The notes under the pieces were generated by a model. That model did not search any database. It saw only the letters and a list, made by a program, of their open reading frames with translations, and was not told the origin of the DNA. From an uncultured Cytophagales bacterium (GTDB taxonomy: Bacteria; Bacteroidota; Bacteroidia; Cytophagales; Thermoflexibacteraceae), in the NCBI GenBank assembly GCA_938039675.1, contig CALHUI010000024.1, positions 1 to 54,064 of the forward strand: a DNA stretch of 54,064 nt, written 5' to 3'. Within the stretch, counting starts at the first letter, position 1, and each line of letters begins with the position of its first letter. This document shows, one piece after another, positions 36,622-45,942 of this stretch. The position numbers and the translations under genes were made by a program.

Positions 36622-38139
36622 CTATCCCTGCTTTCGCATTGGTGCTGCAAGTGCTTCCACATGCCTGATTTCTATTTTCGGATTGCTTAATTTTTTAACA
36701 ATGCGCTCGTTTTCTGCTTGTACTTCCGGGTCTTGCTCCATGATTTTTTGCCACAGCCGCGCCTGCTTTGCCGCTTCTTCGTGATTGACCAAAGGAAAAG
36801 GGTAGTCCGCACCTATGCGACACTTGTAGAATTGTTGCTCCATTGGTGTCATTTTCCATGGCTCATGGATGAGCGGTGCGGGCACGTGCCTGAGTTCGGG
36901 CACCCATTTGCGGATGAAATCGCCTTGCGGGTCGTGGTCGTAGGATTGCTTGATGGGGTGGTAAATCCGCAGAAAGTGATGCCCCACTGCAAAACTCTGC
37001 ATCTGAAACTGCGGGTAGTGGATACCCGGCTCAAAATCAAGGAATTGCCGTGCCAGATGCACCGCACCCGGTCGCCAATCTTGCCCCAAGGTATGCGTGA
37101 GCACTGACACCAGCATGGCACGCATCCGAAAGTTGAGGAAGCCCGTGGCTGTAACGGCACGCATACAGGCATCTACCAATGGGAAGCCTGTCATGCCGTT
37201 TTTCCATGCTTCTATGTATGCAGGAACGACAGGTTTGGCAAATTTTTCATATGCACGGTTGATATATTCGGTTTCCATGCGACATTCCATCTCAAACTTC
37301 TGGATATAATGACAGTGCCACCAGAGCCGCGATTGAAAGTTGCGCATTTGCAACGGCATAATGCCTGCTTGTTCCTGTTGCCTTGCCAATTGATATACCT
37401 GCCTGATACTCAATGCACCAAAGGCAAGATAGGGCGACAATCGGCTGCAACTGCGGCGGCTCAATTCGGGCTTGGACATGTGGCGGTTGTAGTGCTGCGC
37501 CCGCTTACTGAAAAAACTGTTGGCATAGCGCCATGCGTTGGTTTCGCCGCCCGGTTGAAAATTTTTATCATCCTTTAAAACAGCGGCAGGCAGCGGCAGT
37601 GTGCGGCATTGCGGCTGCCACTCATCGGGCAAGGTGAGCGGATGCAGTGCCTGTAAATTAACCTTGTCCTGCGGGGCATCCATGCGGCGTTGCCATTCTG
37701 CTACCCAGCCGTGCCGTGTTCGCAGTCCGCGGATGATGCCATTGCAGGGGAACTCTCGCCAAGTGATTCCTTTGCTTTGACAAAATTTTTTAACCGCTTT
37801 ATCCCTCGCGAAAGTGATTTGCAGGTTGCTTTCTTCGTAGGAATACAGAAAGCGGATGTCTAAAATATCGGCTAACTGCTCAAATACTTCCACTGCTTCA
37901 CCGTAGAAAGCATACAACGGGATGTTGAGAGGTTGCAGTTGCTGCCGTAAGTCATCTAAACACTGCCTGACGAAGCGCCAATGGCGCGGGTCGCTTTCTG
38001 GGCAGTTCATGTACGAAGGTTCAAAACAAAAACAGAGTAGGGTAGGCAGCCCCGCAGCAATGGCAGCTCGCAACGGTGCATGGTCGCGCAGCCGTAAATC
38101 CCGTTTGAACCATACTATTTGGCAGGCTGTCCGTTGCAA
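36622..38139 (-). CDS. Cryptochrome/photolyase family FAD-binding protein
   Basis: 505 residues from a TTG at 38139. No ATG is available and the family start [17 protein letters not shown] follows at once, with an in-frame stop shortly upstream. The N-terminal Rossmann antenna domain (about 5-135, with [13 protein letters not shown]) is followed by the helical FAD domain: [61 protein letters not shown] and HYPQFQMQS, ending [18 protein letters not shown]. The family repairs UV-induced pyrimidine dimers or serves as a light sensor. All core blocks are present, but dimer specificity cannot be assigned. Confidence 0.9.
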   Translation of the reverse strand: MQRTACQIVWFKRDLRLRDHAPLRAAIAAGLPTLLCFCFEPSYMNCPESDPRHWRFVRQCLDDLRQQLQPLNIPLYAFYGEAVEVFEQLADILDIRFLYSYEESNLQITFARDKAVKKFCQSKGITWREFPCNGIIRGLRTRHGWVAEWQRRMDAPQDKVNLQALHPLTLPDEWQPQCRTLPLPAAVLKDDKNFQPGGETNAWRYANSFFSKRAQHYNRHMSKPELSRRSCSRLSPYLAFGALSIRQVYQLARQQEQAGIMPLQMRNFQSRLWWHCHYIQKFEMECRMETEYINRAYEKFAKPVVPAYIEAWKNGMTGFPLVDACMRAVTATGFLNFRMRAMLVSVLTHTLGQDWRPGAVHLARQFLDFEPGIHYPQFQMQSFAVGHHFLRIYHPIKQSYDHDPQGDFIRKWVPELRHVPAPLIHEPWKMTPMEQQFYKCRIGADYPFPLVNHEEAAKQARLWQKIMEQDPEVQAENERIVKKLSNPKIEIRHVEALAAPMRKQG

Positions 38140-38490
38140 AGTTTTCTCTTGTTTTTATACGTAAACCTAAGAGGTATTATTAGAGACTTTCAGGTTTTTA
38201 GACACCTGTTTTTCAATTATTTATGCAAAAAAATTTTCGTAAACTAACTGCGATTTCGCATAGCATAGTTTTGTCGTGCGCTCATACGCCGAAGCATATG
38301 CTGTACTTCACCTATTTGTGTTCTTACAACTAACAGACAGGGGTTTGGGTTTGCAAGCAGTGCATGATTCGGCGGTTTATTATTGAACCGAAAATTTGAA
38401 CCGACGAACTTTACATTTTAGCAGCAGGATGCCAACAATAAGGGCGGCAAGTCAATTCTAACATGTAATTTGCAACTTATTTACTAACCA
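38140..38490. other. 351-bp intergenic region before mnmE
   Basis: No supported gene. A 36-codon ORF begins at 38223 (MQKNFRKLTAISHSI...) but has no recognised features. A perfect TAnnTTTG box (TAGTTTTG) at 38266-38273 points toward mnmE and could start a leader of about 210 bases or a separate small RNA. A weak CAGGT/ACCTG hairpin lies near 38191-38208. Confidence 0.5.
38266..38273 (+). promoter_or_regulatory. Orphan -7 box upstream of mnmE
   Basis: TAGTTTTG matches TAnnTTTG. It lies 218 bp before the mnmE ATG, and no -33 element is evident. Confidence 0.3.
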
Positions 38491-39858
38491 ATGCTCAACG
38501 ATACCATCATAGCATTAGCAACACCGCAAGGAGTGGGCGCAATTGCAGTTATCCGACTCTCGGGGCAGGATGCAATTACCGTTACCGACCGATTTTTTCA
38601 AAAAGTAGGTAAAAATAAACTACCTCTGGCTGCACAAAAAACACATACAATACACTTTGGGAATATTATTACCTTAGACGGCGAAATAATTGATGAAGTT
38701 GTTATTTCGCTTTTTGTTGCGCCATATTCTTTTACCAAAGAAAATGTTGTGGAAATTTCCTGCCACGGTTCGCCTTTTATTGTGGAGCGCATCATCAGGC
38801 TTTTTTTGGAAGCGGGCGTACGCCTTGCCAAACCCGGAGAGTTTACGCAGCGGGCATTTCTCAACGGACGCTTTGACTTGGCACAAGCCGAAGCCGTAGC
38901 CGACCTTATCGCTGCCGATACCGAATCGGCGCGGCGCAGTGCCTTGCACCAAATGCGCGGCGGTTTTTCTAACGAAATTAAAAAATTGCGTGAAGAGTTG
39001 ATAAATTTTGCATCGCTAATAGAGTTAGAGTTAGATTTCGGTGAAGAAGACGTAGAATTTGCCGACAGAAAGCAATTAACCGATTTGGTGCAAAAAATTA
39101 TTGCATTTTTGGAACGCCTGATGCAGTCTTTTTCGCTGGGCAATGTGCTCAAAAACGGCGTACCGACCGTTATTGCAGGTAAACCCAATGCAGGGAAATC
39201 CACGCTGCTCAATGCCTTGCTCAACGAAGAAAAAGCCATCGTCAGCGAGATTCCGGGTACAACCCGCGATTTTATTGAGGATACCCTAGTGATTGAGGGC
39301 ATTAACTTCCGATTTATTGACACTGCGGGGCTGCGGCAAACCAATGACCGCATAGAGGCAATGGGAGTAGCTCGCACCCGCGAAAAAATGGCACAAGCTG
39401 CGCTCATTATCTACCTGTTTGACCTGTTGGAAACATCGGTCAGCGAAGTAGAGGAAGCCGAAAAAGAATTGCAACAATTGGGTAAGCCTTATTTGCTGGT
39501 GGGTAATAAAATTGACAAAACCATCCCTGATTTAGCGCATCATCCGCATATTATTTGCATTTCGGCGGCGGGACGCATCGGCTTAGATGAGTTGAAAAGT
39601 GCCCTGTTGAAGGCTGCCAATGCACGCCCCGTTGCTGTCGGGGAAACCGTTGTTACCAACCTGCGCCACTACGAAGCCCTTAGCAACGCCCACCGCGCCC
39701 TTGCCGATGTACTGCACGGTTTGCAAAGCCACGTTACCGCCGATTTTGTAGCAATGGACATCCGCCATGCCCTGCGCGCATTAGGTGAGATTACAGGCGA
39801 AATTACTACCGAAGATTTACTCGGGAATATTTTCAGCAAGTTTTGCATCGGAAAGTAA
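38491..39858 (+). CDS. mnmE: tRNA uridine-5-carboxymethylaminomethyl(34) synthesis GTPase MnmE
   Basis: 455 residues. MnmE works with MnmG to install the cmnm5 group on U34 of several tRNAs, using GTP, tetrahydrofolate and K+. The start DTIIALATPQGVGAIAVIRL is the folate-binding domain opening, with GEFTQRAFLNGRFDLAQAEAV in its second part. The G domain has the P-loop GKPNAGKS (230-237), PGTTRDFIED, DTAGLRQTNDRIEAMGV and the G4 motif VGNKID. The C-terminal FCIGK carries the catalytic Cys453. Everything expected is present. The following 200 bp (39859-40059) are AT-rich with no gene seen. Confidence 0.98.
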   Translation: MLNDTIIALATPQGVGAIAVIRLSGQDAITVTDRFFQKVGKNKLPLAAQKTHTIHFGNIITLDGEIIDEVVISLFVAPYSFTKENVVEISCHGSPFIVERIIRLFLEAGVRLAKPGEFTQRAFLNGRFDLAQAEAVADLIAADTESARRSALHQMRGGFSNEIKKLREELINFASLIELELDFGEEDVEFADRKQLTDLVQKIIAFLERLMQSFSLGNVLKNGVPTVIAGKPNAGKSTLLNALLNEEKAIVSEIPGTTRDFIEDTLVIEGINFRFIDTAGLRQTNDRIEAMGVARTREKMAQAALIIYLFDLLETSVSEVEEAEKELQQLGKPYLLVGNKIDKTIPDLAHHPHIICISAAGRIGLDELKSALLKAANARPVAVGETVVTNLRHYEALSNAHRALADVLHGLQSHVTADFVAMDIRHALRALGEITGEITTEDLLGNIFSKFCIGK

Positions 39859-40059
39859 CAATTTTAAAAATTTATAGATATAATTTTGAAAAAAACTATA
39901 CAAAAAACGACACAGAATAGGCTTCTTTTGTTTAAAAGTGATAGAAAAATTTAAAAATAGCAATCATTTTTTTGGTTCAAAATGATAACCGTAGTCGGTA
40001 TGTTAATCAGATTGTTTACTAAATGGGATTAGTTTGTAAAACTGAATTTACAATTGTTT

Positions 40060-40233
40060 TTACTGTTGTTGCTTTGTTCGGAGAACGTAGCTTGCCATTA
40101 GTGCGGCAATGGCAATTGTAAGATAAATCAGCCCCTCGGTTGAAACCCCCCCGCTCAGGCTGTAGATAGCACTTAGCAGTAATAACATGCCTGCAATAAA
40201 TGCCAACATGGCAAAAAAATTTTTGTTTATCAT
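40060..40233 (-). CDS. Small two-helix membrane protein, 57 residues
   Basis: Start at the ATG at 40233; a longer upstream reading would run through the pgk terminator hairpin and is rejected. The product begins MINKNFFAMLAFIAGMLLLL, with a first helix of about residues 6-25, a short SLSGGVSTEG turn and a second helix about 37-51, ending in LRTKQQQ. A hairpin of two membrane helices with a positive tail; I do not recognise a named family. It lies 85 bp after pgk, beyond the terminator hairpin, so it may be expressed by readthrough or from its own promoter. Confidence 0.55.
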   Translation of the reverse strand: MINKNFFAMLAFIAGMLLLLSAIYSLSGGVSTEGLIYLTIAIAALMASYVLRTKQQQ

Positions 40234-40258
40234 GAGAATAAATAAGTTGAATTTGAAA

Positions 40259-40296
40259 AAATATCGTTGGCGGTTGCAATGCTGCCAACGATATTT
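40259..40296 (-). terminator. Rho-independent terminator of pgk
   Basis: A perfect 13-bp stem (AAATATCGTTGGC with GCCAACGATATTT) with a 12-base loop, followed on the minus strand by a short T-tract (complement of AAAAA). It lies 22 bp after the pgk stop. Confidence 0.8.
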
Positions 40297-40317
40297 GTGT
40301 ATTGTCAAAGAAAATGC

Positions 40318-41502
40318 TTAACCAAGTGCTTTCACTCCCGGCAATACTTTGCCTTCCATGAGCTCGAGCAGTGCGCCGCCGCCTGTTGAAACATAGGACA
40401 CGTCGTTGCCATAGCCTAATTGGTTGATGGCTGCTGCTGAATCTCCGCCGCCGATGAGTGAGTAAGCTCCGTTTTTAGTGGCTGCGACTACCGCTTCGGC
40501 AATTTCAATAGTTCCACGGGCAAAGTTGCTGAACTCAAAAACGCCCATAGGGCCGTTCCAGAGAATGGTTTTAGCGTTCTGAATGATTGCGGCGTACTCA
40601 GCGCGTGCTTGGGGGCCGATGTCCAACGCCATCCATCCTGGTGCAATCTCCATGCTGTTTACTAAGTGTTCGGTAGCATCGTTGCTGAAAGAGTCGCCAA
40701 CGACGCTGTCCACGGGTAGGAGCAGTTTTACGCCCTTTTCTTTGGCTTTTCTCACCAAATCCAATGCGATGTGTAATTTATCATTCTCACAAAGCGAATT
40801 GCCGATTTCGCCACCTGCCGCTTTGAAGAATGTGTAGGCCATTGCACCGCCAATCAGCAGATTATCTACTTTGTCTAACAGTTGTTCAATAATGAGAATT
40901 TTATCGGAAATTTTTGCACCGCCCATGATAGCCGTAAAGGGCCTTTCAGGATTGTTCATTATTTTTTCGGCATTCTCTAATTCTGCCTGCATCAGATAGC
41001 CGCAGATTTTGTCGGTGAAAAATTGTGCGACAATGGTAGTAGAGGCATGTGCGCGATGTGCCGTTCCAAAGGCATCGTTTACGTAAACATCGCCCAGTTT
41101 GGAAAGTTTTTCGGCAAAATTGACATCTCCTTTTTCTTCCTCTTTGTAGAAGCGCAAATTTTCCAGTAATAAAACTTCGCCGCTGCGCAAGTTTGCTGCC
41201 TTGCTGAATGCCTGCTCTCCAATACAGTCATCGGCAAAATGCACAGGGGCTTCGAGCAATTCGCTTAGCCTGCCGACAATATGTTTCAGCGAATATCTTT
41301 CTTCGGGGCCGGCCTTTGGTCTTCCCATGTGCGACATCAGGATAGCACTGCCCCAGTCGTTCAATATTTTTTTAATGGTAGGAACGGCCGCTCTGATGCG
41401 CGTATCGTCGGTAATTTGAAAATCAACGTCTAAGGGCACATTAAAATCAACGCGTACGAGTGCTTTTTTGCCCGCAAAAGAGAATTCATTGAGATACCTC
41501 AT
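40318..41502 (-). CDS. pgk: Phosphoglycerate kinase
   Basis: 394 residues from an ATG. Glycolytic enzyme transferring phosphate from 1,3-bisphosphoglycerate to ADP. The opening has [25 protein letters not shown] and SLKHIV follow; [13 protein letters not shown] is the conserved substrate loop. The ADP half has [54 protein letters not shown] and [14 protein letters not shown], closing with [19 protein letters not shown]. Length matches the family. It is divergent from the DUF819 gene. Confidence 0.98.
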   Translation of the reverse strand: MRYLNEFSFAGKKALVRVDFNVPLDVDFQITDDTRIRAAVPTIKKILNDWGSAILMSHMGRPKAGPEERYSLKHIVGRLSELLEAPVHFADDCIGEQAFSKAANLRSGEVLLLENLRFYKEEEKGDVNFAEKLSKLGDVYVNDAFGTAHRAHASTTIVAQFFTDKICGYLMQAELENAEKIMNNPERPFTAIMGGAKISDKILIIEQLLDKVDNLLIGGAMAYTFFKAAGGEIGNSLCENDKLHIALDLVRKAKEKGVKLLLPVDSVVGDSFSNDATEHLVNSMEIAPGWMALDIGPQARAEYAAIIQNAKTILWNGPMGVFEFSNFARGTIEIAEAVVAATKNGAYSLIGGGDSAAAINQLGYGNDVSYVSTGGGALLELMEGKVLPGVKALG

Positions 41503-41583
41503 AAAAAAGTTAAGTTTGGTTTTTTCTGCTTTGACTTCGTAAACTTAGTCAATTTATTATTTTTTGCAGCAAAACGCAGAAAA

Positions 41584-42849
41584 ATGAAAACACCCTTGAT
41601 TACAAATGATGCTGTTGTGCTGGGATTGCTCCTCTCGGTGCTGGCTTTGGTTTTTTATACTTCAAGCCAAAAAACGCCTTTTTGGACGAAGTTTTACGGC
41701 ATCGTGCCAAGCCTGTTGTTGTGTTATTTCATCCCTTCGTTGTTCAATACTTTCGGGCTGATTTCGGGCGAGGCATCAGGATTGTATAAAGTGGCTTCCC
41801 GTTATTTTTTACCTGCTGCGCTTATCTTGCTGACTATCAGTATGGATTTCCCTGCTATTATCAGGCTTGGACCTAAAGCACTCATCGTTTTTTTGGCCGG
41901 CACGCTGGGTATAGTCATCGGCGGGCCGACTGCCATAGTGGCTATTGCGGCAATAGACCCTTCTGTTTTGCAAACAAGCGGCGGCGATGAAACATGGCGC
42001 GGTATGGCTACCATTGCGGGTAGTTGGATAGGTGGCAGTGCTAATCAAACTGCCATGAAAGAAGTATTTGGCGCAAGCGATAAACTTTTTTCAACGATGA
42101 TTGCTGTTGATGTCATTGTGGCGAATATATGGACGGCCTGCCTGCTCTACGGTGCCGCCCGTTCGCAAAAAGTGGATGCCCTGCTCAAAGCCGATACTTC
42201 GGTGGTTGAAGAAACGAAAAATCGCATTGAGGCCTATCGGGCAAGCATTATGCAAATCCCTGTGCTGCGCGATACAATGAATATTATGGCCGTAGGCTTT
42301 GGTGGTACTGCCGTTGCGCACCTGCTCGCCGATTGGATTGTGCCTGCCTTAGACACACAAAAAGAGTTGTTGACATCTATTTACCTCAGTTCGGTTATTT
42401 CAGCTTTTTTTTGGATTGTACTGATTGCCACCACCATAGGTTTACTATTGTCTTTCTGGCAACCTGCCCGCCGATTAGAAGGAGTAGGAGCATCGCGGAT
42501 TGGCAGCGCCTTTGTATATCTGCTGGTGGCTACTATCGGTATGCAAATGGATGTGTTGGCTATTTTTGACAACCCGATTTTGTTTCTGGGCGGCATTATC
42601 TGGATGTTGAGTCATGTAGGCGTTACCCTGCTGGTGGCATGGCTCATCAAAGCACCGTTTTTCTTTGTCGCGGTTGGCAGCCAGGCCAATGTGGGCGGTG
42701 CAGCCTCTGCGCCCATTGTTGCCTCCGCTTTCCATCCTGTCCTTGCACCTGTCGGAGTGCTCTTGTCGGTATTGGGCTATGCCTTAGGCACTTACGGTGG
42801 ATGGCTCTGCGGCATAAGTATGCAGATTGTTTTTGAATGGATGAAATGA
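41584..42849 (+). CDS. DUF819 family membrane protein
   Basis: 421 residues with about ten membrane helices. DUF819 (YjcL-type) blocks are visible: GIVPSLLLCYFIPSLFNTFG, then LPAALILLTISMDFPAIIRLGPKALIVFLAG near 85-115, and MATIAGSWIGGSANQTAMKEVFG near 137-160, repeated in pseudo-symmetry by VAVGSQANVGGAASAPIVAS near 360-380. The two GS-NQ/GSQAN re-entrant-like motifs suggest a transporter of the sodium-symporter-like superfamily. Substrate unknown. It stands alone with a strong terminator. Confidence 0.88.
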   Translation: MKTPLITNDAVVLGLLLSVLALVFYTSSQKTPFWTKFYGIVPSLLLCYFIPSLFNTFGLISGEASGLYKVASRYFLPAALILLTISMDFPAIIRLGPKALIVFLAGTLGIVIGGPTAIVAIAAIDPSVLQTSGGDETWRGMATIAGSWIGGSANQTAMKEVFGASDKLFSTMIAVDVIVANIWTACLLYGAARSQKVDALLKADTSVVEETKNRIEAYRASIMQIPVLRDTMNIMAVGFGGTAVAHLLADWIVPALDTQKELLTSIYLSSVISAFFWIVLIATTIGLLLSFWQPARRLEGVGASRIGSAFVYLLVATIGMQMDVLAIFDNPILFLGGIIWMLSHVGVTLLVAWLIKAPFFFVAVGSQANVGGAASAPIVASAFHPVLAPVGVLLSVLGYALGTYGGWLCGISMQIVFEWMK

Positions 42850-43221
42850 TTGCGGGATTTAATTCGTTTGTAGAAATGCTTGTAAAGATGGCAAAAACAA
42901 TAGGTTTGCCATCTTTTTAGTCCTGATAAAATCCCTTCTCGGATAAAACGCCGTCAGGCGTGTATCTTTCTGCTGTTGTGTATGGTAAGACTTATGAAAA
43001 AAAACTATGCTTTTGTAATTGTATAAGTCCTAATATTCCCTGATATACGATAAGTGATGGGAATGTAGTAATGCGGAAAAAATTGTATGATGAAGACCGT
43101 GAGCCGATATAAAGGTAGTTACACAACCGCGCCAGTTTGCGATAGCAAGTTTTAATTGAAATGTTTGGGAAAGCAAAATCTGAAATCCTAAATCCGAATG
43201 TTGCAATGTTGGGCTGTTGGC
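42850..43221. other. 372-bp intergenic region after the DUF819 gene
   Basis: The first 70 bases hold the DUF819 terminator. The rest is AT-rich without a supported gene. A reading frame at 42992-43225 on the minus strand overlaps the GT9 end and looks like chance. I see no RNA gene. Confidence 0.5.
42884..42918 (+). terminator. Rho-independent terminator of the DUF819 gene
   Basis: A perfect 12-bp stem (AAAGATGGCAAA with TTTGCCATCTTT), a 9-base loop and five T, 35 bp after the stop codon. Confidence 0.9.
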
Positions 43222-44220
43222 TCAACTGCTTAGCGTCCGGCCGATAATTTCATCTGTTGAAATACTCATTGCACAGCGGAAATGTCCTTTGGGGCAGGCT
43301 TTGTACCCGTGCAAACCGCAGGGGCGGCAGTCTAACAGTTCGGCGGTTTCTATTACCGATTGTTTATCGGAAAGAGGCCCGTAGCCAAAGGCTGGCACGG
43401 TAGAGCAATAAATGGCACACACGGGCGCATTGACGGCAGAGGCCAAGTGCATAGGTGCAGAGTCATTGACGTAGTTCATCACAGCGCTTTCCATTAATGC
43501 CGCAGAGGCCAGCAAGCCGAGTTTACCAGCCAAATTTTGCAGATTGGGACGCGCTGCCTGCTGCACAATCTGCTCGCAGAGTGCCGCATCTTCCTTGCCG
43601 CCCAACAGCAGTACATCCAGATGGGTAGGCAGTTTATCAATCAGTTCTACCCACTTTTCCAAGGGTAACTGTTTGGTAAACCATATCGAGGCCGGAGCTA
43701 TACACACGTAGGGGCGTTGTTGAAATGCCGCTGCCTGTTTGTAATGCTTAGGCAGCGGGTACAGACGTGGTTTGGCAGGTATGTTGTCGGTTAAAGCACT
43801 GATTAACTGTTGATTGCGCACTGTTTCGTGTGTGCCGTCGCCAATGCGGTGCGGATAGCGACGGGTAAAAAACACACTCAACGGGTTTTTGTCAAAACCG
43901 ATGGTTTGTTTGGCTGCTGAAAGTACGGTAAATAGCCCCGAAGCCGCAAAGCGCTGCACATTGACTACATAGGCATACTGTTGTTGCCTGAGCTCGCCGA
44001 TGAGCCGCCACATATTGCGGTATTTATCCTGCTGTTTATCCCACACCCACAGGCGACGAATGTGGGGGTGTTTTTCCAAAAGGCTTTCATTTCCTTTGCG
44101 CAAAAGGAAATCAATTTCCATAGTATTTTGATACTGTTGGCGAATTTTTTCTATCAGTGCCGTTGCAAGAATGACATCACCTATGAAAGCGGTTTGTATA
44201 ATGAGCAGGCGTTGAGGCAT
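43222..44220 (-). CDS. Glycosyltransferase family 9 (heptosyltransferase-like)
   Basis: 332 residues from an ATG. GT9 proteins are GT-B enzymes that build the LPS inner core, classically with ADP-heptose. The start LLIIQTAFIGDVILATALIEKIR is the typical IGDVILATP-like opening, followed by YVVNVQRFAASGL, ICIAPASIWFTKQLPLEKWVELID-like text (IAPASIWFTKQLPLEKW), VLLLGGKEDAALCEQI, LAGKLGLLASAALMESA, MNYVNDSAPMHLASAVN and PVCAIYCSTVPAFGYGP. The C-terminus carries a Cys-rich tail (LLDCRPCGLHGYKACPKGHFRCA). The lipoprotein gene ends 9 bp upstream, so the two are cotranscribed. The donor sugar is inferred from the family only. Confidence 0.93.
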   Translation of the reverse strand: MPQRLLIIQTAFIGDVILATALIEKIRQQYQNTMEIDFLLRKGNESLLEKHPHIRRLWVWDKQQDKYRNMWRLIGELRQQQYAYVVNVQRFAASGLFTVLSAAKQTIGFDKNPLSVFFTRRYPHRIGDGTHETVRNQQLISALTDNIPAKPRLYPLPKHYKQAAAFQQRPYVCIAPASIWFTKQLPLEKWVELIDKLPTHLDVLLLGGKEDAALCEQIVQQAARPNLQNLAGKLGLLASAALMESAVMNYVNDSAPMHLASAVNAPVCAIYCSTVPAFGYGPLSDKQSVIETAELLDCRPCGLHGYKACPKGHFRCAMSISTDEIIGRTLSS

Positions 44221-44229
44221 TGCAGGGGC

Positions 44230-45105
44230 TTATTTTTGGGCGCGAAAGTAATCATTAGCCGCCAATGGTAGCGGCAGAAAGATATTTTCTTCGCAGTCAT
44301 AAATTAGGTAGCGATATATTTTTTGCGCAGCAGTTTGTGTTTCCGCAAACCGAATATCATTGTAGCGGTTTTGGTTAATATCCTGTAAATCAAAGTATTG
44401 CTTGCTTTTGAGCGTCATTTTGGGCATATTTTGGGCGGTTAGCGCAACCCATTGTCGCAGAGGCAGGTATTGGATAATATCGTCATGTGTGGCGGTGGCT
44501 ATAAAAATCGCCCGTGGAACGTACACACCTTTTGCAGCATTTTGCATGGCTACCCAAAGTTTGTATTCCTGATGTTGGGGATGAATCCCAAAATAGTGGA
44601 TTGTTTTATTAGGGCGGGCGGTCAGTTTGAGGCTTAGCAAAGGGGATATTCTGCTAATAAAGTAACTTTTCTCACGGCTGTTCATTGGGGCTGGCAGTGC
44701 GGGTTTTGGATTACCCGAATGGATAAACTGCATGGGTTTGCTGCCGTCGGAAAGTTTTCCGCGAAATTGTCCCGCTGCAATGCTTTCTTGTGTAAAAATT
44801 TGAATATCAAATACTTGACTGCCGTAAGCCCAGCCTTCTGCCCAAATCACTTCGCCTTTTTCGTGTAAAAAACCATTGCCCGTAGCATAAATTTTGTCAT
44901 GGACAGGCACGAGCAACAAGCGAATAAACAGTGAATCACCTGTCGGATAAGCCACTTTGAGATATTGTACGGGTTCATCGTGCACTTCGGAAAGCCTCGG
45001 GCTGCTTATCAGATGGTCTTTTGCAACGGCTACTTCATTTGTCAGGGTGGCTGTTTCGGTATCGGTTGAAGAACTTTGGCAGGCCAATGCGCTGAGCAGC
45101 GTCAA
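44230..45105 (-). CDS. Probable lipoprotein of unknown function with a damaged N-terminus
   Basis: 291 residues if read from the TTG at 45105. The text from there, LLSALAC, is the end of a lipoprotein signal with the lipid-attachment Cys, but the positively charged n-region is missing. Extending the same frame upstream gives ATG AGT TTG TAA AGA TTT GCC: a normal-looking start (45135) broken by a stop at codon 4 (45126-45124). The mature part contains a beta-rich region (GEVIWAEGWAYGSQVFDIQIFT; RQWVALTAQNMPKMTLKS), resembling no family I can name. It precedes the GT9 gene by 9 bp. Either it is a recently broken gene, a sequencing error, or TTG initiation is used. Confidence 0.6.
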   Translation of the reverse strand: MTLLSALACQSSSTDTETATLTNEVAVAKDHLISSPRLSEVHDEPVQYLKVAYPTGDSLFIRLLLVPVHDKIYATGNGFLHEKGEVIWAEGWAYGSQVFDIQIFTQESIAAGQFRGKLSDGSKPMQFIHSGNPKPALPAPMNSREKSYFISRISPLLSLKLTARPNKTIHYFGIHPQHQEYKLWVAMQNAAKGVYVPRAIFIATATHDDIIQYLPLRQWVALTAQNMPKMTLKSKQYFDLQDINQNRYNDIRFAETQTAAQKIYRYLIYDCEENIFLPLPLAANDYFRAQK

Positions 45106-45244
45106 TAACAGTGGGGCAAATCTTTACAAACTCATTTTTTCATGTGCTTAAAAATGTTAAATTAAGTGCCGATTCGTTTGCTGTTTCCAAGCGAAAGGAA
45201 GCAAACTTGCCCCTGATTTCCCCGTTTTAACCGATGAACTAAAT

Positions 45245-45940
45245 ATGCACATACCGGGTATTACCTTTTTAAAGGACAGCAAGGGCAATCTGTGGGGTGC
45301 GCAGATTGATATTGCCATGCATCAACAACAGTTTGAGCGATTTTTTGAGCGATTAATCGCAGCTCGCAATACGCAAGGCATCCAGTTTTTGAAAGACAGC
45401 AAAGGCAATGTTACTATCTGTCAGGTAGATTTGCGTATCCATCAGCAGGTTTTTGATGATTTTTTCAACGCTTTAATAGAAGCCAATCAGCCGATAAAAC
45501 TTCGACCGCCTGTGGCTACTCCTGCCAATTTGCGGCGCAGCGAGATGATTAACCGCATGTTGGCACATGCCCGCACGCTGATAGGCACACCCTACCGAAG
45601 CGGCGGAACAACGCGTGAAACAGGCTTGGATTGCTCGGGGTTTACCCAGTTGGTTTTTCAGGAGGCCAATATGCCCGTGAAATTGGGGCGTTCTTCGCGC
45701 GACCAGATTTTGCAGGGGACTTCTGTGAGTATAGACCAATTGCAGCCCGGCGATTTAGTGTTTTTTGCCACCACCGACCACGACCCTAACCGTATTTCGC
45801 ACGTAGGTATTGTTACGAAGGGCGGAACGCAGCAGGAAGCCATGTTTATTCATGCCAGCACCTCGCGCGGTGTAATTGAGCAACCTATTTTTACGGATTA
45901 TTTCAGGCCGCGCTATCGCGGTGCAAGACGTGTCGTTTAA
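45245..45940 (+). CDS. NlpC/P60 hydrolase with a duplicated N-terminal repeat
   Basis: 231 residues, no signal peptide. Residues 5-42 and 45-82 are two copies of one unit with a 40-residue period, each beginning FLKDSKGN and ending in a helix HQQ(Q/V)F(E/D)xFF. The C-terminal half is an NlpC/P60 cysteine peptidase: GTPYRSGGTTRETGLDCSGF with Cys130, QPGDLVFF, His186 in SHVGIV and His203 in IHAS. The family usually cuts D-Glu-diaminopimelate bonds in peptidoglycan peptides. The repeat (strand, turn, strand, helix) recalls antitoxin-like small folds, which is only an impression. It lies 2 bp before the LOG-family gene. Confidence 0.85.
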   Translation: MHIPGITFLKDSKGNLWGAQIDIAMHQQQFERFFERLIAARNTQGIQFLKDSKGNVTICQVDLRIHQQVFDDFFNALIEANQPIKLRPPVATPANLRRSEMINRMLAHARTLIGTPYRSGGTTRETGLDCSGFTQLVFQEANMPVKLGRSSRDQILQGTSVSIDQLQPGDLVFFATTDHDPNRISHVGIVTKGGTQQEAMFIHASTSRGVIEQPIFTDYFRPRYRGARRVV

Positions 45941-45942
45941 AG

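Noticed and set aside
38223-38333. 36-codon ORF before mnmE
   Set aside because: No conservation evidence, no ribosome-binding site and no membrane or signal segment; kept only as a note in the intergenic entry.
38598-39407. 269-codon ORF on the minus strand opposite mnmE
   Set aside because: Shadow of mnmE; Ser-rich translation typical of an antisense frame.
42992-43225. 77-codon ORF on the minus strand overlapping the GT9 end
   Set aside because: No domain, no promoter and unusual composition; overlaps the start of the intergenic region and looks like chance.
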